Under the pieces are notes generated by a model. It was given only the letters and a program-made list of their open reading frames with translations, was not told the origin of the DNA and did not search any database. Below are positions 1 through 10,054 of a stretch of 64,000 nt of DNA, in pieces. The position numbers and the translations under genes are program-made. Origin of the DNA: Alphaproteobacteria bacterium. GTDB taxonomy: Bacteria > Pseudomonadota > Alphaproteobacteria > UBA6615. The stretch covers positions 37,085-101,084 of the forward strand of contig JAKUPN010000008.1 of NCBI GenBank assembly GCA_022449545.1, given 5' to 3'. How positions within the stretch are numbered: the first letter of the stretch is position 1; the number at the start of each line of letters is the position of its first letter.

Positions 1-305
1 AAATTGAAGACGAACATGATATTCAAGGCCCGACGATTATTAGAAGACAAGATGGAAGTATTTTGGCTGACGCTAGGAGTGAAATTGAAGAGCTTGAGAG
101 AGTAATAGGAAAATTTGCTTCCGATGAAGAACGTAAGGAAATAGATACAATAGGCGGTATTGTCTTTAGTCTTGTGGATAGGGTTCCCAGAAGGCATGAG
201 ATAATATCTCATCCCTCAGGACTACAATTTGAAGTTTTAGATGCAGATTCTCGACGATTGAAAAAGTTGTGTGTAAGGGATTTACAACAAAAAGTTGAAG
301 ATTAA
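1..305 (+). CDS. corC: CorC/HlyC-type CBS transporter-associated protein, C-terminal part
   Basis: The reading frame is open from the left edge (first full codon at base 3) and stops at 303-305, so only about the last 100 residues are visible. The acidic IEDEHD start followed by DGSILADAR and a small alpha/beta domain ending in RRLKKLCVRD matches the CorC_HlyC transporter-associated domain that follows paired CBS domains in HlyC/CorC proteins. The family is tied to Mg2+/Co2+ efflux or membrane-linked ion homeostasis. In alphaproteobacteria this gene normally sits between ybeY and lnt, and lnt does follow 45 bp downstream. The family call is good; the transported ion cannot be inferred from this fragment. 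Confidence 0.8.
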   Translation, partial: IEDEHDIQGPTIIRRQDGSILADARSEIEELERVIGKFASDEERKEIDTIGGIVFSLVDRVPRRHEIISHPSGLQFEVLDADSRRLKKLCVRDLQQKVED

Positions 306-350
306 ATCATATAAATATTTGAGCTTTAAAAATGTTTCAATCATTTAACG

Positions 351-1949
351 ATGTTAAATCCCCTTTATAATAAAGCTTCAACATTAGGGCCTATTAATCG
401 CCTAGGGCTGGTTATGATGCTGGGAGTCATGTCATCTTTGGCTCTACCTCCTTGGCATATTATTCCATTAATATTACCGGCTTTTACTGGCTTTATTTGG
501 TTTCTAATTTTAGCAGAGAAATCTCAAAATCCACTAAGGGCTTCTTTTACAACTGGATTTTGTTTTGGGTTCGGCCATTTCCTTCTTGGAATTCACTGGA
601 TTATAGAGCCATTACTAATTGATGGCTCAACCCATGCTTGGCTTATACCCTTTGCGCTGATAGGTTTGCCTGCTGGTTTAGCAATTTTCATCGGAATTAC
701 CAGCTTTTTAACTTCATTTATATTACGGTTTTATGATTTTAGTGTTCTGGGCAGAATATTATTATTTTCTATAATATGGGTGTTTAGCGAGTGGGTAAGA
801 GGTTGGGTTCTTTCTGGCTTTCCATGGAACCTAATAGGGTACGTATGGGCAGATATTACTGAGGTAATGCAAGTTACAGCCTTTATTGGAATTTTTGGCC
901 TTAGCTTTATAACTCTTTTAGCTTCGACAATACCGGCGTTATTGGTCTCCAATTTTAATTGGAAAAAAATTGTTCTGGTTGTTTTTTTCTCTTTTATTGT
1001 CCCTTCCATTTTGTGGACAGGAGGCTCAAATAGGTTGGCGGGTGCACCCAATTACGAAGAACAAGATACAGGGTCAATGGTGCAAGGGGTTAGGCTAAGA
1101 ATTGTTCAAGCAAATATTCCTCAGAAAGATAAATGGAAACCTAATTTACAAACTGCGCATTTGTTAAGACACATCAAAATGAGTAGAGAAGACACCCCTA
1201 TCTCTCCCACCCATGTGATTTGGCCAGAATCAGCAATTCCTTTTCTATTAGAAAAAAATAATTCAATTCAAATGATGGTAGCTTCGGCAGCACCTGAAGG
1301 GGGGCTTTTATTTACTGGGTCAATTAGTCAAGTGAGGGATGAAAAATCCCAGTTTAGAAATAGTCTTTATGTAATTAATCCATCGGGGAAAATTATAGAT
1401 CGCTATGATAAGGTGCGTTTAGTCCCTTTTGGAGAATATATGCCGTTAGCGGATTGGCTACCGTTTGATAAAATAGTTCCTAGTGAGGCAAGTTTTATAA
1501 GCGGCCCCACATACAGGACAATGGACTTGCCCGGCTTGCCCAGGCTCAGCCCACTTATTTGTTATGAGGCTATATTTCCTAACCTAGCCTTAAAAGCAGG
1601 CGTAAGAGGTGAATGGTTGCTTAATTTAACGAATGATGCTTGGTTTGGGAAATTTGCAGGCCCTCAACAACATTTGGCAATTGCTTCAACCAGGGCTATA
1701 GAACATGGTGTGCCCATGGTCAGGGCAGCAAACACAGGAATATCCGCGATAGTTGATCCCTATGGGCGAAAATTATTAACTCTCGGCTTAGGAGAACAAG
1801 GAGTGTTAGATAGCGGGTTACCCAAAGCGCTGCCTTATGCAACTATTTATTCAAGATGGCAAGAGACAATAGCTATTGGTTTGATTGGTTTAGTTGTTTT
1901 GTTATTATGGTATATGGGATTATTAAAGAGAAACAGGGGTCTAGAGTGA
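351..1949 (+). CDS. lnt: Apolipoprotein N-acyltransferase
   Basis: Transfers the third acyl chain to the N-terminal cysteine of diacylated lipoproteins in the inner membrane, the last step of lipoprotein maturation before Lol sorting. The first 220 residues hold several hydrophobic segments, including the conserved FPWNLIGY stretch. The remainder is a nitrilase-fold domain with the catalytic triad visible: Glu in WPESAIPF (residue 293), Lys in YDKVRLVPFGEY (residue 354) and Cys in LICYEAIFP (residue 404). A last membrane helix closes the protein. At 532 residues it has the normal family length. It follows corC as in other alphaproteobacteria. The ATG at 351 has no strong Shine-Dalgarno sequence. 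Confidence 0.95.
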   Translation: MLNPLYNKASTLGPINRLGLVMMLGVMSSLALPPWHIIPLILPAFTGFIWFLILAEKSQNPLRASFTTGFCFGFGHFLLGIHWIIEPLLIDGSTHAWLIPFALIGLPAGLAIFIGITSFLTSFILRFYDFSVLGRILLFSIIWVFSEWVRGWVLSGFPWNLIGYVWADITEVMQVTAFIGIFGLSFITLLASTIPALLVSNFNWKKIVLVVFFSFIVPSILWTGGSNRLAGAPNYEEQDTGSMVQGVRLRIVQANIPQKDKWKPNLQTAHLLRHIKMSREDTPISPTHVIWPESAIPFLLEKNNSIQMMVASAAPEGGLLFTGSISQVRDEKSQFRNSLYVINPSGKIIDRYDKVRLVPFGEYMPLADWLPFDKIVPSEASFISGPTYRTMDLPGLPRLSPLICYEAIFPNLALKAGVRGEWLLNLTNDAWFGKFAGPQQHLAIASTRAIEHGVPMVRAANTGISAIVDPYGRKLLTLGLGEQGVLDSGLPKALPYATIYSRWQETIAIGLIGLVVLLLWYMGLLKRNRGLE

Positions 1950-1955
1950 CTCTAT

Positions 1956-2029
1956 GTCCTCTGAAGGGTTAATTTAAATTTAAGAAAAATACTTGTTTCA
2001 AACAAGACTCCGGAGGACTTATCTTTTTT
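1956..2029 (+). promoter_or_regulatory. Structured leader or terminator between lnt and metK
   Basis: Bases 1956-1963 can pair with 2011-2018 (eight pairs, one G-U). The enclosed segment carries an inverted repeat, cttgtttcaaacaag, at 1992-2006, and a run of six T begins at 2024. This looks like a long-range terminator or attenuator stem placed about 70 bases before metK. It could end lnt transcription, or act as a metK leader switch. I looked for the conserved cores of the SAM-II, SAM-V and SAM/SAH riboswitches and did not find a convincing match. A further weak stem pairs 2020-2025 with 2035-2040. Confidence 0.4.
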
Positions 2030-2100
2030 AGAGTAGATAAAATCTTTTCTCCAAACATATTAATTGATTAAGTTACTAAAACTAATAAGGAGTGACAAAC

Positions 2101-3267
2101 TTGTTAAACGCCGATTATCTTTTCACCAGTGAATCTGTTTCAGAGGGGCATCCTGACAAAGTTTGCGATTGTATTTCCGATGCAGTAGTAGATGCATTTT
2201 TATCTGCTGATCCTCATAGTCGTGTTGCAGTTGAGACTTTAACAACCACTAACAGGGTAGTGTTGGCTGGGGAAGTTAGAGGGCCTGAATATTTAGATAG
2301 CTCCTATATAGAATCAATTGCTAGAGAAGTTGTCCGCGATATTGGTTATGAACAAGAAGGTTTTCATTGGGAAAAAATGATTGTTGATTCTTTTATTCAT
2401 TCTCAGTCACCAGATATTGCCCTGGGAGTTGACGCCGCTGGCAATAAAGACGAGGGAGCGGGAGATCAGGGTCTGATGTTTGGCTATGCATGCGATGAGA
2501 CCCCATCACTTATGCCGGCTCCAATTTACTACGCACATGCTATTCTTAAATCACTTTCTGAGTCTCGTCACTCTGGACTAGAGCCTGGTCTTGGGCCGGA
2601 CTCGAAGAGTCAGATTACGTTGCGCTACGAAAATAATGTTCCGGTTGGTACTTCTTCGATTGTTGTTTCAACTCAACATGATGAAGCCTTAAGTCAGCAG
2701 GAAGTTCGGGAAATAGTGAGGCCACATGTTTTAAAAATTTTACCGGATGGATGGATGTGTTCAGAAGACTCTTTTTACGTTAACCCTACGGGAAGATTTG
2801 TGGTGGGAGGGCCCGATGGAGATACAGGACTTACTGGAAGAAAAATAATCGTCGACACTTACGGTGGGGCTGCTCCACATGGTGGAGGGGCTTTTTCAGG
2901 TAAAGACCCTACAAAAGTTGATAGATCAGCAGCATATGCTACTCGTTATCTTGCGAAAAATGTCGTGGCAGCTGGTCTTGCTCAACGCTGTTCTATACAG
3001 ATTGCTTATGCTATTGGCGTTTCTCATCCTCTATCGGTATATGTTGACACTTATGGTACTGGTAAAGTTGAGGAAGAGAAATTAGCAAGAACTTTGCAGG
3101 AAGCAATAGATCTAAGTCCACGCGGGATAAGAGAGTATCTTGAACTGAGCAAACCCATATATGCTCGAACTGCGGCTTATGGACATTTTGGTAGAGATCC
3201 TGATGCAGACGGGGGTTTTTCTTGGGAAAAAACTGATCTAGCCGACTCACTAAAGGCTCAGTTTTAG
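2101..3267 (+). CDS. metK: S-adenosylmethionine synthetase
   Basis: Makes S-adenosylmethionine from methionine and ATP in the cytoplasm as a homotetramer. Visible family motifs are [10 protein letters not shown] near the N terminus, the ATP-binding [12 protein letters not shown] (about residue 118) and the phosphate-binding [16 protein letters not shown] (about 261). The length of 388 residues is normal. Start choice: a GTG at 2092 is in frame but overlaps the only Shine-Dalgarno sequence (ggag, 2089-2092), whereas the TTG at 2101 lies 8 bases after it and gives the usual N terminus ending in YLFTSESV; I therefore use TTG. In many relatives an Xre-type regulator gene lies between lnt and metK; here it is absent and a structured leader occupies the gap. 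Confidence 0.95.
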   Translation: MLNADYLFTSESVSEGHPDKVCDCISDAVVDAFLSADPHSRVAVETLTTTNRVVLAGEVRGPEYLDSSYIESIAREVVRDIGYEQEGFHWEKMIVDSFIHSQSPDIALGVDAAGNKDEGAGDQGLMFGYACDETPSLMPAPIYYAHAILKSLSESRHSGLEPGLGPDSKSQITLRYENNVPVGTSSIVVSTQHDEALSQQEVREIVRPHVLKILPDGWMCSEDSFYVNPTGRFVVGGPDGDTGLTGRKIIVDTYGGAAPHGGGAFSGKDPTKVDRSAAYATRYLAKNVVAAGLAQRCSIQIAYAIGVSHPLSVYVDTYGTGKVEEEKLARTLQEAIDLSPRGIREYLELSKPIYARTAAYGHFGRDPDADGGFSWEKTDLADSLKAQF

Positions 3268-3312
3268 ACCAATTACATATTGTAAATCTAACATTTAGTG
3301 GAAATATAAGTT

Positions 3313-4005
3313 TTGAAGCCTAATAAACGTTTTTATGGCCGTAGGCGGACTCGCAGCTTACGACAAAAAGAAAAAGATCTTATGAAAACGTTTTTGCCTG
3401 AAATAGAGATCGTTCCTTCATCCGATGGAACTTTTCTCGATTTAAGTACTTATTTTGGTAAATCTACCCAGCAGTTTTGCTTAGAAGTCGGTTTTGGCAA
3501 GGGTGAACATCTTTTGTGGCAGGCACAAAATAATGAGGACGTAGGTTTTATTGGAGCAGAGCCTTTCCTGAATGGAGTGGCGAGTCTTTTATCCAAGATA
3601 AAAGAAAAAAATATAAATAATATAAGAATTTTCCCTGATACTGTTTCTCAAATTCTTCATAGTTTACCCTCCCAATCAATAAACAAAGTCTTTGTTCTTT
3701 TCCCTGACCCTTGGCCGAAATCTCGCCACCAGAAACGCCGTTTAATTAATATAGAGACTCTTGATATTTTCGCCAGGATTATGACTGATGATGCCGAACT
3801 TCGCCTGGCTACTGATGATGCTGAGTATGCTTCATGGATGTTGCGGCTTGGATTATCACATAAATCATTTGAATGGACAGCACTACGTCCAGATGATTGG
3901 CGGATTCGGCCATCTGATTGGCCACTTACAAGGTATGAAGAGAAAAATAGAAGTGGAGGATTAGGGCCTGTATACTTACGTTTTGTTCGATTGCCCCGCA
4001 ATTAA
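3313..4005 (+). CDS. trmB: tRNA (guanine-N7-)-methyltransferase
   Basis: Methylates N7 of G46 in the tRNA variable loop using S-adenosylmethionine. The SAM-binding loop appears as LEVGFGKGEH (from about residue 57) and the family signature as FPDPWPKSRHQKRR (about 130), followed by LATDDAEYASWM. The basic N terminus (RFYGRRRTRSLRQKEK) is typical of proteobacterial TrmB. The start is TTG with only a weak upstream purine stretch. It follows metK by 45 bp, the usual neighbour and a functional match, since MetK supplies its methyl donor. The length of 230 residues is normal. Confidence 0.93.
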   Translation: MKPNKRFYGRRRTRSLRQKEKDLMKTFLPEIEIVPSSDGTFLDLSTYFGKSTQQFCLEVGFGKGEHLLWQAQNNEDVGFIGAEPFLNGVASLLSKIKEKNINNIRIFPDTVSQILHSLPSQSINKVFVLFPDPWPKSRHQKRRLINIETLDIFARIMTDDAELRLATDDAEYASWMLRLGLSHKSFEWTALRPDDWRIRPSDWPLTRYEEKNRSGGLGPVYLRFVRLPRN

Positions 4006-4064
4006 AGTAATTAGCTAGGAATACTTGCTTTTTCTTCGTTATAGCCTATATTCAACCCATAAAA

Positions 4065-4124
4065 CCCGGTTGTCTGTTAATAACAGAACAAGGGGTGGCC
4101 CGGAAAACCGGAGCCACCTTTTTT
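4065..4124 (+). terminator. Intrinsic terminator or attenuator ahead of rimP-nusA
   Basis: A strong hairpin pairs ggtggc (4094-4099) with gccacc (4113-4118), continued inward by ccgg (4100-4103) with ccgg (4108-4111) around an AAAA loop, followed by six T (4119-4124). An upstream segment, ccggtt at 4066-4071, is complementary to aaccgg at 4106-4111, which covers part of the terminator loop and descending arm, so a competing structure is possible. A small palindrome (ctgttaataacag) lies between them. It may end trmB transcription or attenuate the downstream operon; a terminator-type leader before rimP is a known arrangement in proteobacteria. Confidence 0.7.
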
Positions 4125-4184
4125 ATTATCGTTGCCTACATGTAATTAGGGTTTGGCCTTTATTTATGTAATGAGATAAACCGA

Positions 4185-4706
4185 ATGAACTTAGTTAGTG
4201 ATAATGTGCAGACCAGCATAGTTCTTGATTTAATTGAGCCATCATTAATAGATCTTGGCTATGAAATCGTTCGCGTCCGCCTTACTGGTGATGACCGAGT
4301 TGTCTTGCAGGTAATGATAGATAAGACTGATTTGGCTGAGGTCACAGTTGAAGATTGTAAGTTGGTTAGTAATACAATATCTACCTTACTTGATGTTGAA
4401 GACCCAATCTCAACACCTTATGAGCTAGAGGTTAGTTCACCTGGTCTGGATCGTCCGTTGACCAGAACAAAGCACTTTCAAAGCTATATAGGCAGTAATG
4501 CTAAACTTGAATTAAAGACTGCAATGGATGGCAGGCGTCGCTTTAAGGGTCGTTTGTTAGGAATAGAAGAAAATAATATAAAGATTATGATTTCTGTTGA
4601 TTCTAAGGAAGTAGAAGTCTTTCTACCGTTTGAGGCAATAGATAAAGCGAATATTTTAATACCTGATGAACTATTTACTTCCGTGCGACGGGAACAAGGA
4701 AACTAA
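4185..4706 (+). CDS. rimP: Ribosome maturation factor RimP
   Basis: Assembly factor for the 30S subunit that helps the body and head domains fold. The N-terminal alpha/beta domain shows VLDLIEPSLIDLGYEIVRVRL and the conserved YELEVSSPGLDRPL motif about residue 85; the C-terminal Sm-like barrel follows. At 173 residues it is normal for the family. It opens the classical rimP-nusA-ylxR-infB operon, with nusA starting 12 bp later. The ATG at 4185 has no clear Shine-Dalgarno sequence. The terminator-like hairpin upstream suggests that transcription into this operon may be conditional. Confidence 0.94.
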   Translation: MNLVSDNVQTSIVLDLIEPSLIDLGYEIVRVRLTGDDRVVLQVMIDKTDLAEVTVEDCKLVSNTISTLLDVEDPISTPYELEVSSPGLDRPLTRTKHFQSYIGSNAKLELKTAMDGRRRFKGRLLGIEENNIKIMISVDSKEVEVFLPFEAIDKANILIPDELFTSVRREQGN

Positions 4707-4718
4707 AGGTAAAAGAAG

Positions 4719-6389
4719 ATGGATGGAGGCCCTAGCAGGATTGAAATGTTAGCTGTCGCTGATGCGGTGGCTCGTGATAAAGGAATTGAACGTGAAGAAG
4801 TTTTAGAGGCGATGGAGCAGGCAATTCAGAAGGCTGGTCGCTCTAAGTATGGTACTGAGCACGATATTAGAGTTAGCATTGGTCGGGATACTGGCCACAT
4901 ATCAATGGCGCGATATAGGGAAGTAGTTGAGGAGGTTGAAGATGAAAACACTCAACTTACAATCGATCAAGCTCAGGCAGAAAAAGATAACGTCGCGATA
5001 GGGGATTTTCTAATTGATGATCTACCACCGATTGATTTTGGCCGTATTGCTGCACAAACGGCTAAGCAAGTTATAGTTCAAAGGGTTAGAGATGCCGAAA
5101 GAGAACGTCAATTTGAAGAGTACAAAGATCGAGCAGGTGAGATAGTAAATGGTTTAGTTAAACGTGTTGAGTATGGCAATGTAACAGTTGACCTGGGACG
5201 TGGTGAGGCGGTTTTGAGGAGGGACGAGAGTCTTCCAAGAGAAAACTTTAGAACGGGAGATAGGGTTAGGGCTTATATTTATGATGTCAGAAGAGAGGCT
5301 CGTGGGCCACAAATCTTTCTAACGCGCACTCGTCCTGAATTCATGAAAGCATTATTTGCTCAAGAGGTTCCAGAAATTTATGATTCGATAATCGAAATTC
5401 GTTCTGCCGCCAGAGATCCAGGAAGCCGTGCCAAAATAGCAGTCATCTCTAAAGATGCCTCTATAGATCCAGTTGGAGCATGTGTTGGGATGCGAGGAAG
5501 TAGAGTGCAGGCTGTTGTGGGAGAGCTTCAGGGAGAAAAGATAGATATTATTCCTTGGTCCTCGGATACTGCAACGTTTGTTGTTAATGCTCTTGCTCCG
5601 GCTGAGGTTACAAAAGTTGTTATAGATGAAGAAGCTAATAAAATTGAGGTAGTTGTCCCTGATGAACAGCTTTCTCTGGCGATTGGTAGGCGAGGTCAGA
5701 ATGTTCGACTTGCTTCAATTTTAAGCGGTTGGGATATAGATATCCTAACTGAGGAGGAAGAATCACAACGACGACAAGAGGAGTTTAATTTACGAAGTCA
5801 AATATTTATTGAGGCCCTTGATATAGAGGATGTTATAGCGCACTTAATGGTCACAGAAGGCTTTGCTTCGGTTGAAGAAGTTGCTTTTGTTCCGGTTAGC
5901 GATCTATCGGTTATTGAAGGGTTTGATGATGAAATATCAGAAGAGTTACAATTAAGAGCTCGTAATTGGCTAGAGGAACGCGATTCAAAGCTTGATTTGG
6001 AGAGAAAAAAATTAGGCGTCGAAGATGCTGTGACTGAACTTCAGAGTCTATCATTATCTCAGGTTGTTTTATTGGGTAAGAATAGTATTCGTACAATAGA
6101 TGATATAGCTGGTTTAACCCCCGACGAATTAAGATTTTTACTCATGGAGATAGAAACAGAAGTAAAGGTTGATGATTTGTGGGAGATGACAGAGAGTGAT
6201 GTCGGCCGACTTATAAGAAACAGTCCAATTCAAGGGGAAGAGGCCAATTCTATTATAATGGCGGCAAGACAGTTGATTTATGGCGATGATGTTTTAACGC
6301 CTGACCCTATTACTGAAGTCGATGAAGATCTCGGTGTACCTAATAGTGGTTCTGAAGATGCCCCTATTTTGCCTTCTGGTAGAGGTTAA
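4719..6389 (+). CDS. nusA: Transcription termination/antitermination factor NusA
   Basis: Binds RNA polymerase and nascent RNA, promoting pausing, termination and antitermination. Domains in order: NusA N-terminal domain (1-125), S1 RNA-binding domain (about 138-205, VKRVEYGNVTVDLGRGEAVL), KH1 (GMRGSRVQAVVGELQGEKID, near 255), KH2 (AIGRRGQNVRLASILSGWD, near 320) and two helix-hairpin-helix acidic repeats (about 365-425 and 440-530). The C-terminal repeats are the proteobacterial extension that contacts the polymerase alpha subunit or NusG/N. An acidic tail ends the protein. It is the second gene of the operon, 12 bp after rimP. Confidence 0.96.
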   Translation: MDGGPSRIEMLAVADAVARDKGIEREEVLEAMEQAIQKAGRSKYGTEHDIRVSIGRDTGHISMARYREVVEEVEDENTQLTIDQAQAEKDNVAIGDFLIDDLPPIDFGRIAAQTAKQVIVQRVRDAERERQFEEYKDRAGEIVNGLVKRVEYGNVTVDLGRGEAVLRRDESLPRENFRTGDRVRAYIYDVRREARGPQIFLTRTRPEFMKALFAQEVPEIYDSIIEIRSAARDPGSRAKIAVISKDASIDPVGACVGMRGSRVQAVVGELQGEKIDIIPWSSDTATFVVNALAPAEVTKVVIDEEANKIEVVVPDEQLSLAIGRRGQNVRLASILSGWDIDILTEEEESQRRQEEFNLRSQIFIEALDIEDVIAHLMVTEGFASVEEVAFVPVSDLSVIEGFDDEISEELQLRARNWLEERDSKLDLERKKLGVEDAVTELQSLSLSQVVLLGKNSIRTIDDIAGLTPDELRFLLMEIETEVKVDDLWEMTESDVGRLIRNSPIQGEEANSIIMAARQLIYGDDVLTPDPITEVDEDLGVPNSGSEDAPILPSGRG

Positions 6390-6407
6390 AAGGAGGAACT
6401 TGTTGGG

Positions 6408-7157
6408 ATGGGTCAGTTAGCCAGACAGGAAAGTAATACGAATTTATTGAACTCCATAAAAGATGGAGGTCAGTTTCGTCATTGTATTTTATCAGGTGAT
6501 AAATTAATGCGTGAAGAGTTAGTACGTTTTATATTGGGTCCTGATAATATTATTTATCCTGATGTTACTGGTCGTGCACAAGGTCGAGGGTGTTGGTTAT
6601 CAGGCCGATACGATATGATAGAAAAGGCTTGCGAAAAAAATATTTTTCAGGACTTTTTTGATGGGCCTGTGACTACAATGATTGGCCCTGAGGGTCAGAC
6701 ATTAGCGGAGGTGGTTGATGCCCAATTATCAAAAAGATGTCTTGAGGCCTTAGGGTTGGCAAGGAAGGCAAATAAACTAAAAATTGGGTTCGACAAAGTT
6801 TATAAAACTCTCCAGAATTTATCTGAAAAGAGTAATACTAGTGAATTAGGGCAGAGATCTTCCATAGTACTTACATCAATAGATGCTTCTGACAATGGGC
6901 AAGCAAAAATTAATGCTTTAGGGAGACATTTGGTGAAGGCTGGTATAGATATAGTTCAATTGCGATTGTTTAACTCTACAGTAATGGGTAATGCAGTTGG
7001 TCGTGAACGGATTGTTCACACATTTTTTGAGAAGCAAGGAACCGGTGTCCAACTCTATAGTGCAGCAATTAAGATTGCTACTTACCGAGGGATTAAAGAT
7101 CAAATTGGTTTCGGGTCTAGTGGAATAAATTTTTCTAATGGAGCTAGTGCGGATTAG
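6408..7157 (+). CDS. ylxR: YlxR/DUF448 RNA-binding protein fused to an L7Ae-like domain
   Basis: The N-terminal ~90 residues are the YlxR (DUF448) fold, seen in [22 protein letters not shown] and [11 protein letters not shown]; the next ~90 ([21 protein letters not shown] onward) resemble the ribosomal L7Ae/L30e-type fold common as a fusion in alphaproteobacteria. YlxR is a nucleic-acid-binding protein of the nusA-infB operon; its exact role is not settled. A strong Shine-Dalgarno sequence (aggagg, 6391-6396) precedes the ATG. The distal ~60 residues are poorly conserved. infB starts 4 bp after the stop. Confidence 0.85.
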   Translation: MGQLARQESNTNLLNSIKDGGQFRHCILSGDKLMREELVRFILGPDNIIYPDVTGRAQGRGCWLSGRYDMIEKACEKNIFQDFFDGPVTTMIGPEGQTLAEVVDAQLSKRCLEALGLARKANKLKIGFDKVYKTLQNLSEKSNTSELGQRSSIVLTSIDASDNGQAKINALGRHLVKAGIDIVQLRLFNSTVMGNAVGRERIVHTFFEKQGTGVQLYSAAIKIATYRGIKDQIGFGSSGINFSNGASAD

Positions 7158-7161
7158 ACTT

Positions 7162-9942
7162 ATGGCTACGACAAAAGAAGAAAAATCAAAAGATAAAAAA
7201 CCGCTGACTCTGTCTCGTCCTGGTCGGTTAGAGCTTAACAGAACCGTCGAAGGTGGTCAGGTTAAACAGAGTTTTAGCCATGGCCGCTCTAAAACTGTAG
7301 CTGTAGAAGTTAAAAAGAAAAGAACATTTCGACAGGATGCTGGCGGTGAAATGACAGAGGTTAAGTCTAAACAGCCGATTGAAGAATCCCCCAAGGAAAA
7401 ACCATTAAAAGAGGTAGAAGAAGTAGAAAAAAAAGCTGAAACAACCACTAAGGCTAGAACCCTTACCGAGACAGAACAGGCTACAAGAGTTCGTGCACTT
7501 GAAGATGCCCGTAAGGCTGCTGAATTGGCGGTAATTGAGGCAGAGGAACGGGCAATTGAAGAGGCAAAACTTGCTGAGGAAGAAGTCAAGATAAAACAAG
7601 CCCAAGAGGAATTGAAAGAAGAGGAATCTAAACAAGAATCAGATGTTAAAATTGATGCTTCTGCTGAAGTCACCCCTCCTGATATTGCAGAAGATAAGAA
7701 GAAAAAAGAAACCCCTAAAGAAAGGAAATCTAAAAACGTAAAAGACAAGGGAAAAACGAATAAAAAAGCTCAAAATCCCCCTGAGGTTGCCGGAGAAACC
7801 GCCCAAGAAGAAATAAATGAGAGCATCTTGAAGGCAGAAGAATTGCAGGCTTCTCAGGTTGCTGATACAACTAAGCGGTCAAGTGTATCTTCCCGTCGTC
7901 GAACAGAATCAGAAGAAGAATTTGGAGATGAGGCTGAGGATTCTGAAGTTTCATCCAAACCTAAAGGACGAGGGGCGTCTGGTCGTTCAGAGGAACGACG
8001 GACGGGTGGAAGAAACACTGAACAAAAGAGGAGAAGAAGGGGTAAACTTACGATATCAGAGGCTCTCGATGAAGATGGTGGTGCCCGGCAGCGCTCGGTT
8101 GCTGCTTTCCGTAGACGACAGGAACGAGAGCGTTTAAAACGCGAAGCAGCAGGTGCTCAGCCAAAGCAAAAAATCGTGAGAGAGGTGCAGATACCTGAAC
8201 ACATATCAGTAGGTGATTTGGCTAGCAGAATGGCAGTTAGAGCTAACGAAGTAATCAAATCCTTAATGAAAAATGGAGTTATGGCAACTACTAGTCAGAC
8301 TGTTGATCAAGAAACTGCACAATTAGTAGCTGAAGAGTTTGGTCACTCTGTGAAATTAGTAACCGCTTCTGATGTAGAAATCGGACTAGGTGTTATGGAT
8401 GCCCAAGATGATAGTGAAAGTTCACCTCGAGCTCCTGTTGTTACAATTATGGGCCATGTGGATCATGGTAAAACTTCATTGTTGGATGCACTTAGAGAGA
8501 CAGATATCGTTAGTCGTGAAGCAGGAGGAATTACTCAGCATATAGGTGCGTATCAACTGGAAATAGCTTCAGGAGATAAGATTACCTTTTTAGACACGCC
8601 CGGTCATGCAGCTTTTACTCAGATGAGGCAGCGTGGGGCAAATGTAACAGATTTAGTTGTTTTGGTTGTTGCTGCTGATGATGCTGTTCAACCACAGACC
8701 ATAGAGGCTATAAATCATGCTCGTGCGGCTGATGTGCCAATTATAGTTGCATTAAATAAAATTGACCGCAATGAAGCTGATCCCACAAAAATAAAAAATG
8801 AACTGCTTTCCCAAGAGATTGTACCTGAGGAGTTGGGTGGAGAGGTTCAGTGTATTGAGGTATCTGCGACAGAAAAAACTGGTCTAGAAACTCTTACTGA
8901 GGCTATAGCACTTCAAGCAGAAATACTTGAGCTTAAGGCCAATCCAGATCGCATGGCGTATGGATCAATTGTAGAGGCGAAGCTTGAAAAAGGAAGAGGA
9001 GCAGTGGCAACTGTATTGGTTCAAACGGGTACACTTAAAGTAGGAGATATTTTTGTTGCTGGTGCTGAGTGGGGACGAACAAGGGCAATAATTAATGATT
9101 ACGGCCAAAATATAGACATGGCAGCACCTTCAATGCCGGTTGAGGTTCTTGGTTTTAATGGAACCCCGCAAGCTGGTGATGATTTTGCAGTTGTTGAGTC
9201 GGAATCTCGTGCTCGTGAGATTACGGAGTACAGGCAAAGAATCCTTAGAGATAGACGAGCAACAGCTGGCGCTCGTGGCACACTCGATGAAATGTTTGAG
9301 CAGATATCTTCTGGAGAAGTGTCTTTGGTTCCTTTGGTTATTAAGGGCGATGTCCAAGGTTCTGTAGAGGCTATAGCTGGCTCTTTAGAGAAAATGTCTA
9401 CTGATGAAGTAAGAGTTGAAGTTCTGCATTCAGGAGTCGGAGGTATAAATGAGTCCGACATTTCCTTAGCTTCAGCCTCGGGAGGACTAGTGATAGGATT
9501 TAATGTTCGGGCAATTCCTAAAGCTAGAGAGCAGGCTAAGCGTGATGGCGTAGATATTAGATATTATAACATAATTTATAATGTCGTAGATGATGTAAAA
9601 TTGCTCCTCGAAGGTAAATTGTCTCCTACTCTAAAAGAGAGTCATTTAGGTAACGCAGAAATTCGTGAGGTGTTCAGCGTATCGAAAATTGGCAAAGTAG
9701 CAGGTTGCTTGATAACAGCAGGCACGGTTCGTCGTGGCGCCAAGGTACGGTTACTGAGAGATAGTGTTGTTGTATATGAAGGAGAGCTTGCTCAACTAAA
9801 GCGGTTTAAGGATGATGTTCGGGAAGTACAAAATGGTTACGAATGTGGCATGGCACTTGAAAATTATAATGATATTCAACCAGGAGATGTTATTGAGTGT
9901 TTTGAGGTTGAAGAGATAGCCCGTCAGTTGAGTGTTGGATAA
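7162..9942 (+). CDS. infB: Translation initiation factor IF-2
   Basis: GTPase that delivers initiator fMet-tRNA to the 30S subunit and promotes subunit joining. The long N-terminal part is highly charged (Glu/Lys/Ala-rich, about residues 60-330), then an IF2-N helix region, the G domain with [14 protein letters not shown] (about 431), DTPGHAAFT (479) and NKID (532), and the beta-barrel domains II-IV ending in the fMet-tRNA-binding C2 domain. An in-frame ATG exists at 7138 inside ylxR, but ATG 7162 begins the usual alphaproteobacterial sequence that continues into [18 protein letters not shown] and QSFSHGRSK, so I chose it. Length about 926 residues, normal for this class. Confidence 0.96.
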   Translation: MATTKEEKSKDKKPLTLSRPGRLELNRTVEGGQVKQSFSHGRSKTVAVEVKKKRTFRQDAGGEMTEVKSKQPIEESPKEKPLKEVEEVEKKAETTTKARTLTETEQATRVRALEDARKAAELAVIEAEERAIEEAKLAEEEVKIKQAQEELKEEESKQESDVKIDASAEVTPPDIAEDKKKKETPKERKSKNVKDKGKTNKKAQNPPEVAGETAQEEINESILKAEELQASQVADTTKRSSVSSRRRTESEEEFGDEAEDSEVSSKPKGRGASGRSEERRTGGRNTEQKRRRRGKLTISEALDEDGGARQRSVAAFRRRQERERLKREAAGAQPKQKIVREVQIPEHISVGDLASRMAVRANEVIKSLMKNGVMATTSQTVDQETAQLVAEEFGHSVKLVTASDVEIGLGVMDAQDDSESSPRAPVVTIMGHVDHGKTSLLDALRETDIVSREAGGITQHIGAYQLEIASGDKITFLDTPGHAAFTQMRQRGANVTDLVVLVVAADDAVQPQTIEAINHARAADVPIIVALNKIDRNEADPTKIKNELLSQEIVPEELGGEVQCIEVSATEKTGLETLTEAIALQAEILELKANPDRMAYGSIVEAKLEKGRGAVATVLVQTGTLKVGDIFVAGAEWGRTRAIINDYGQNIDMAAPSMPVEVLGFNGTPQAGDDFAVVESESRAREITEYRQRILRDRRATAGARGTLDEMFEQISSGEVSLVPLVIKGDVQGSVEAIAGSLEKMSTDEVRVEVLHSGVGGINESDISLASASGGLVIGFNVRAIPKAREQAKRDGVDIRYYNIIYNVVDDVKLLLEGKLSPTLKESHLGNAEIREVFSVSKIGKVAGCLITAGTVRRGAKVRLLRDSVVVYEGELAQLKRFKDDVREVQNGYECGMALENYNDIQPGDVIECFEVEEIARQLSVG

Positions 9943-9947
9943 AGTAT

Positions 9948-10032
9948 ACCGGATTAAAAAATGGATCGTGAATATAAAATTCTACTTTTTAAATTAAGTT
10001 TCTGAAGTATACGCCATTTAATCGGTCTTTTT
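9948..10032 (+). terminator. Possible terminator or attenuator between infB and rbfA
   Basis: The 5' arm (acc 9948-9950, gatt 9952-9955, aaatgg 9959-9964) can pair with the 3' arm (ccattt 10014-10019, aatc 10020-10023, ggt 10024-10026) around a loop of about 49 bases, and five T follow (10028-10032). The stem has a three-base bulge and is AT-rich, so it may be weak. It would separate infB from rbfA-truB-rpsO-pnp, or allow partial read-through. Confidence 0.3.
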
Positions 10033-10054
10033 ATTATAATATGGACTATTACGC

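Noticed and set aside
1950..2100. Known SAM-II, SAM-V or SAM/SAH riboswitch before metK
   Set aside because: I compared by eye the recalled conserved cores of these riboswitches and found no convincing match, so only a structured leader is reported. A covariance-model search would decide.
7257..7748. 163-codon open frame on the minus strand inside infB
   Set aside because: It runs antisense to the Glu/Lys/Ala-rich IF-2 N-terminal part; its Ser/Ala-rich composition mirrors that sequence and no family is recognisable.
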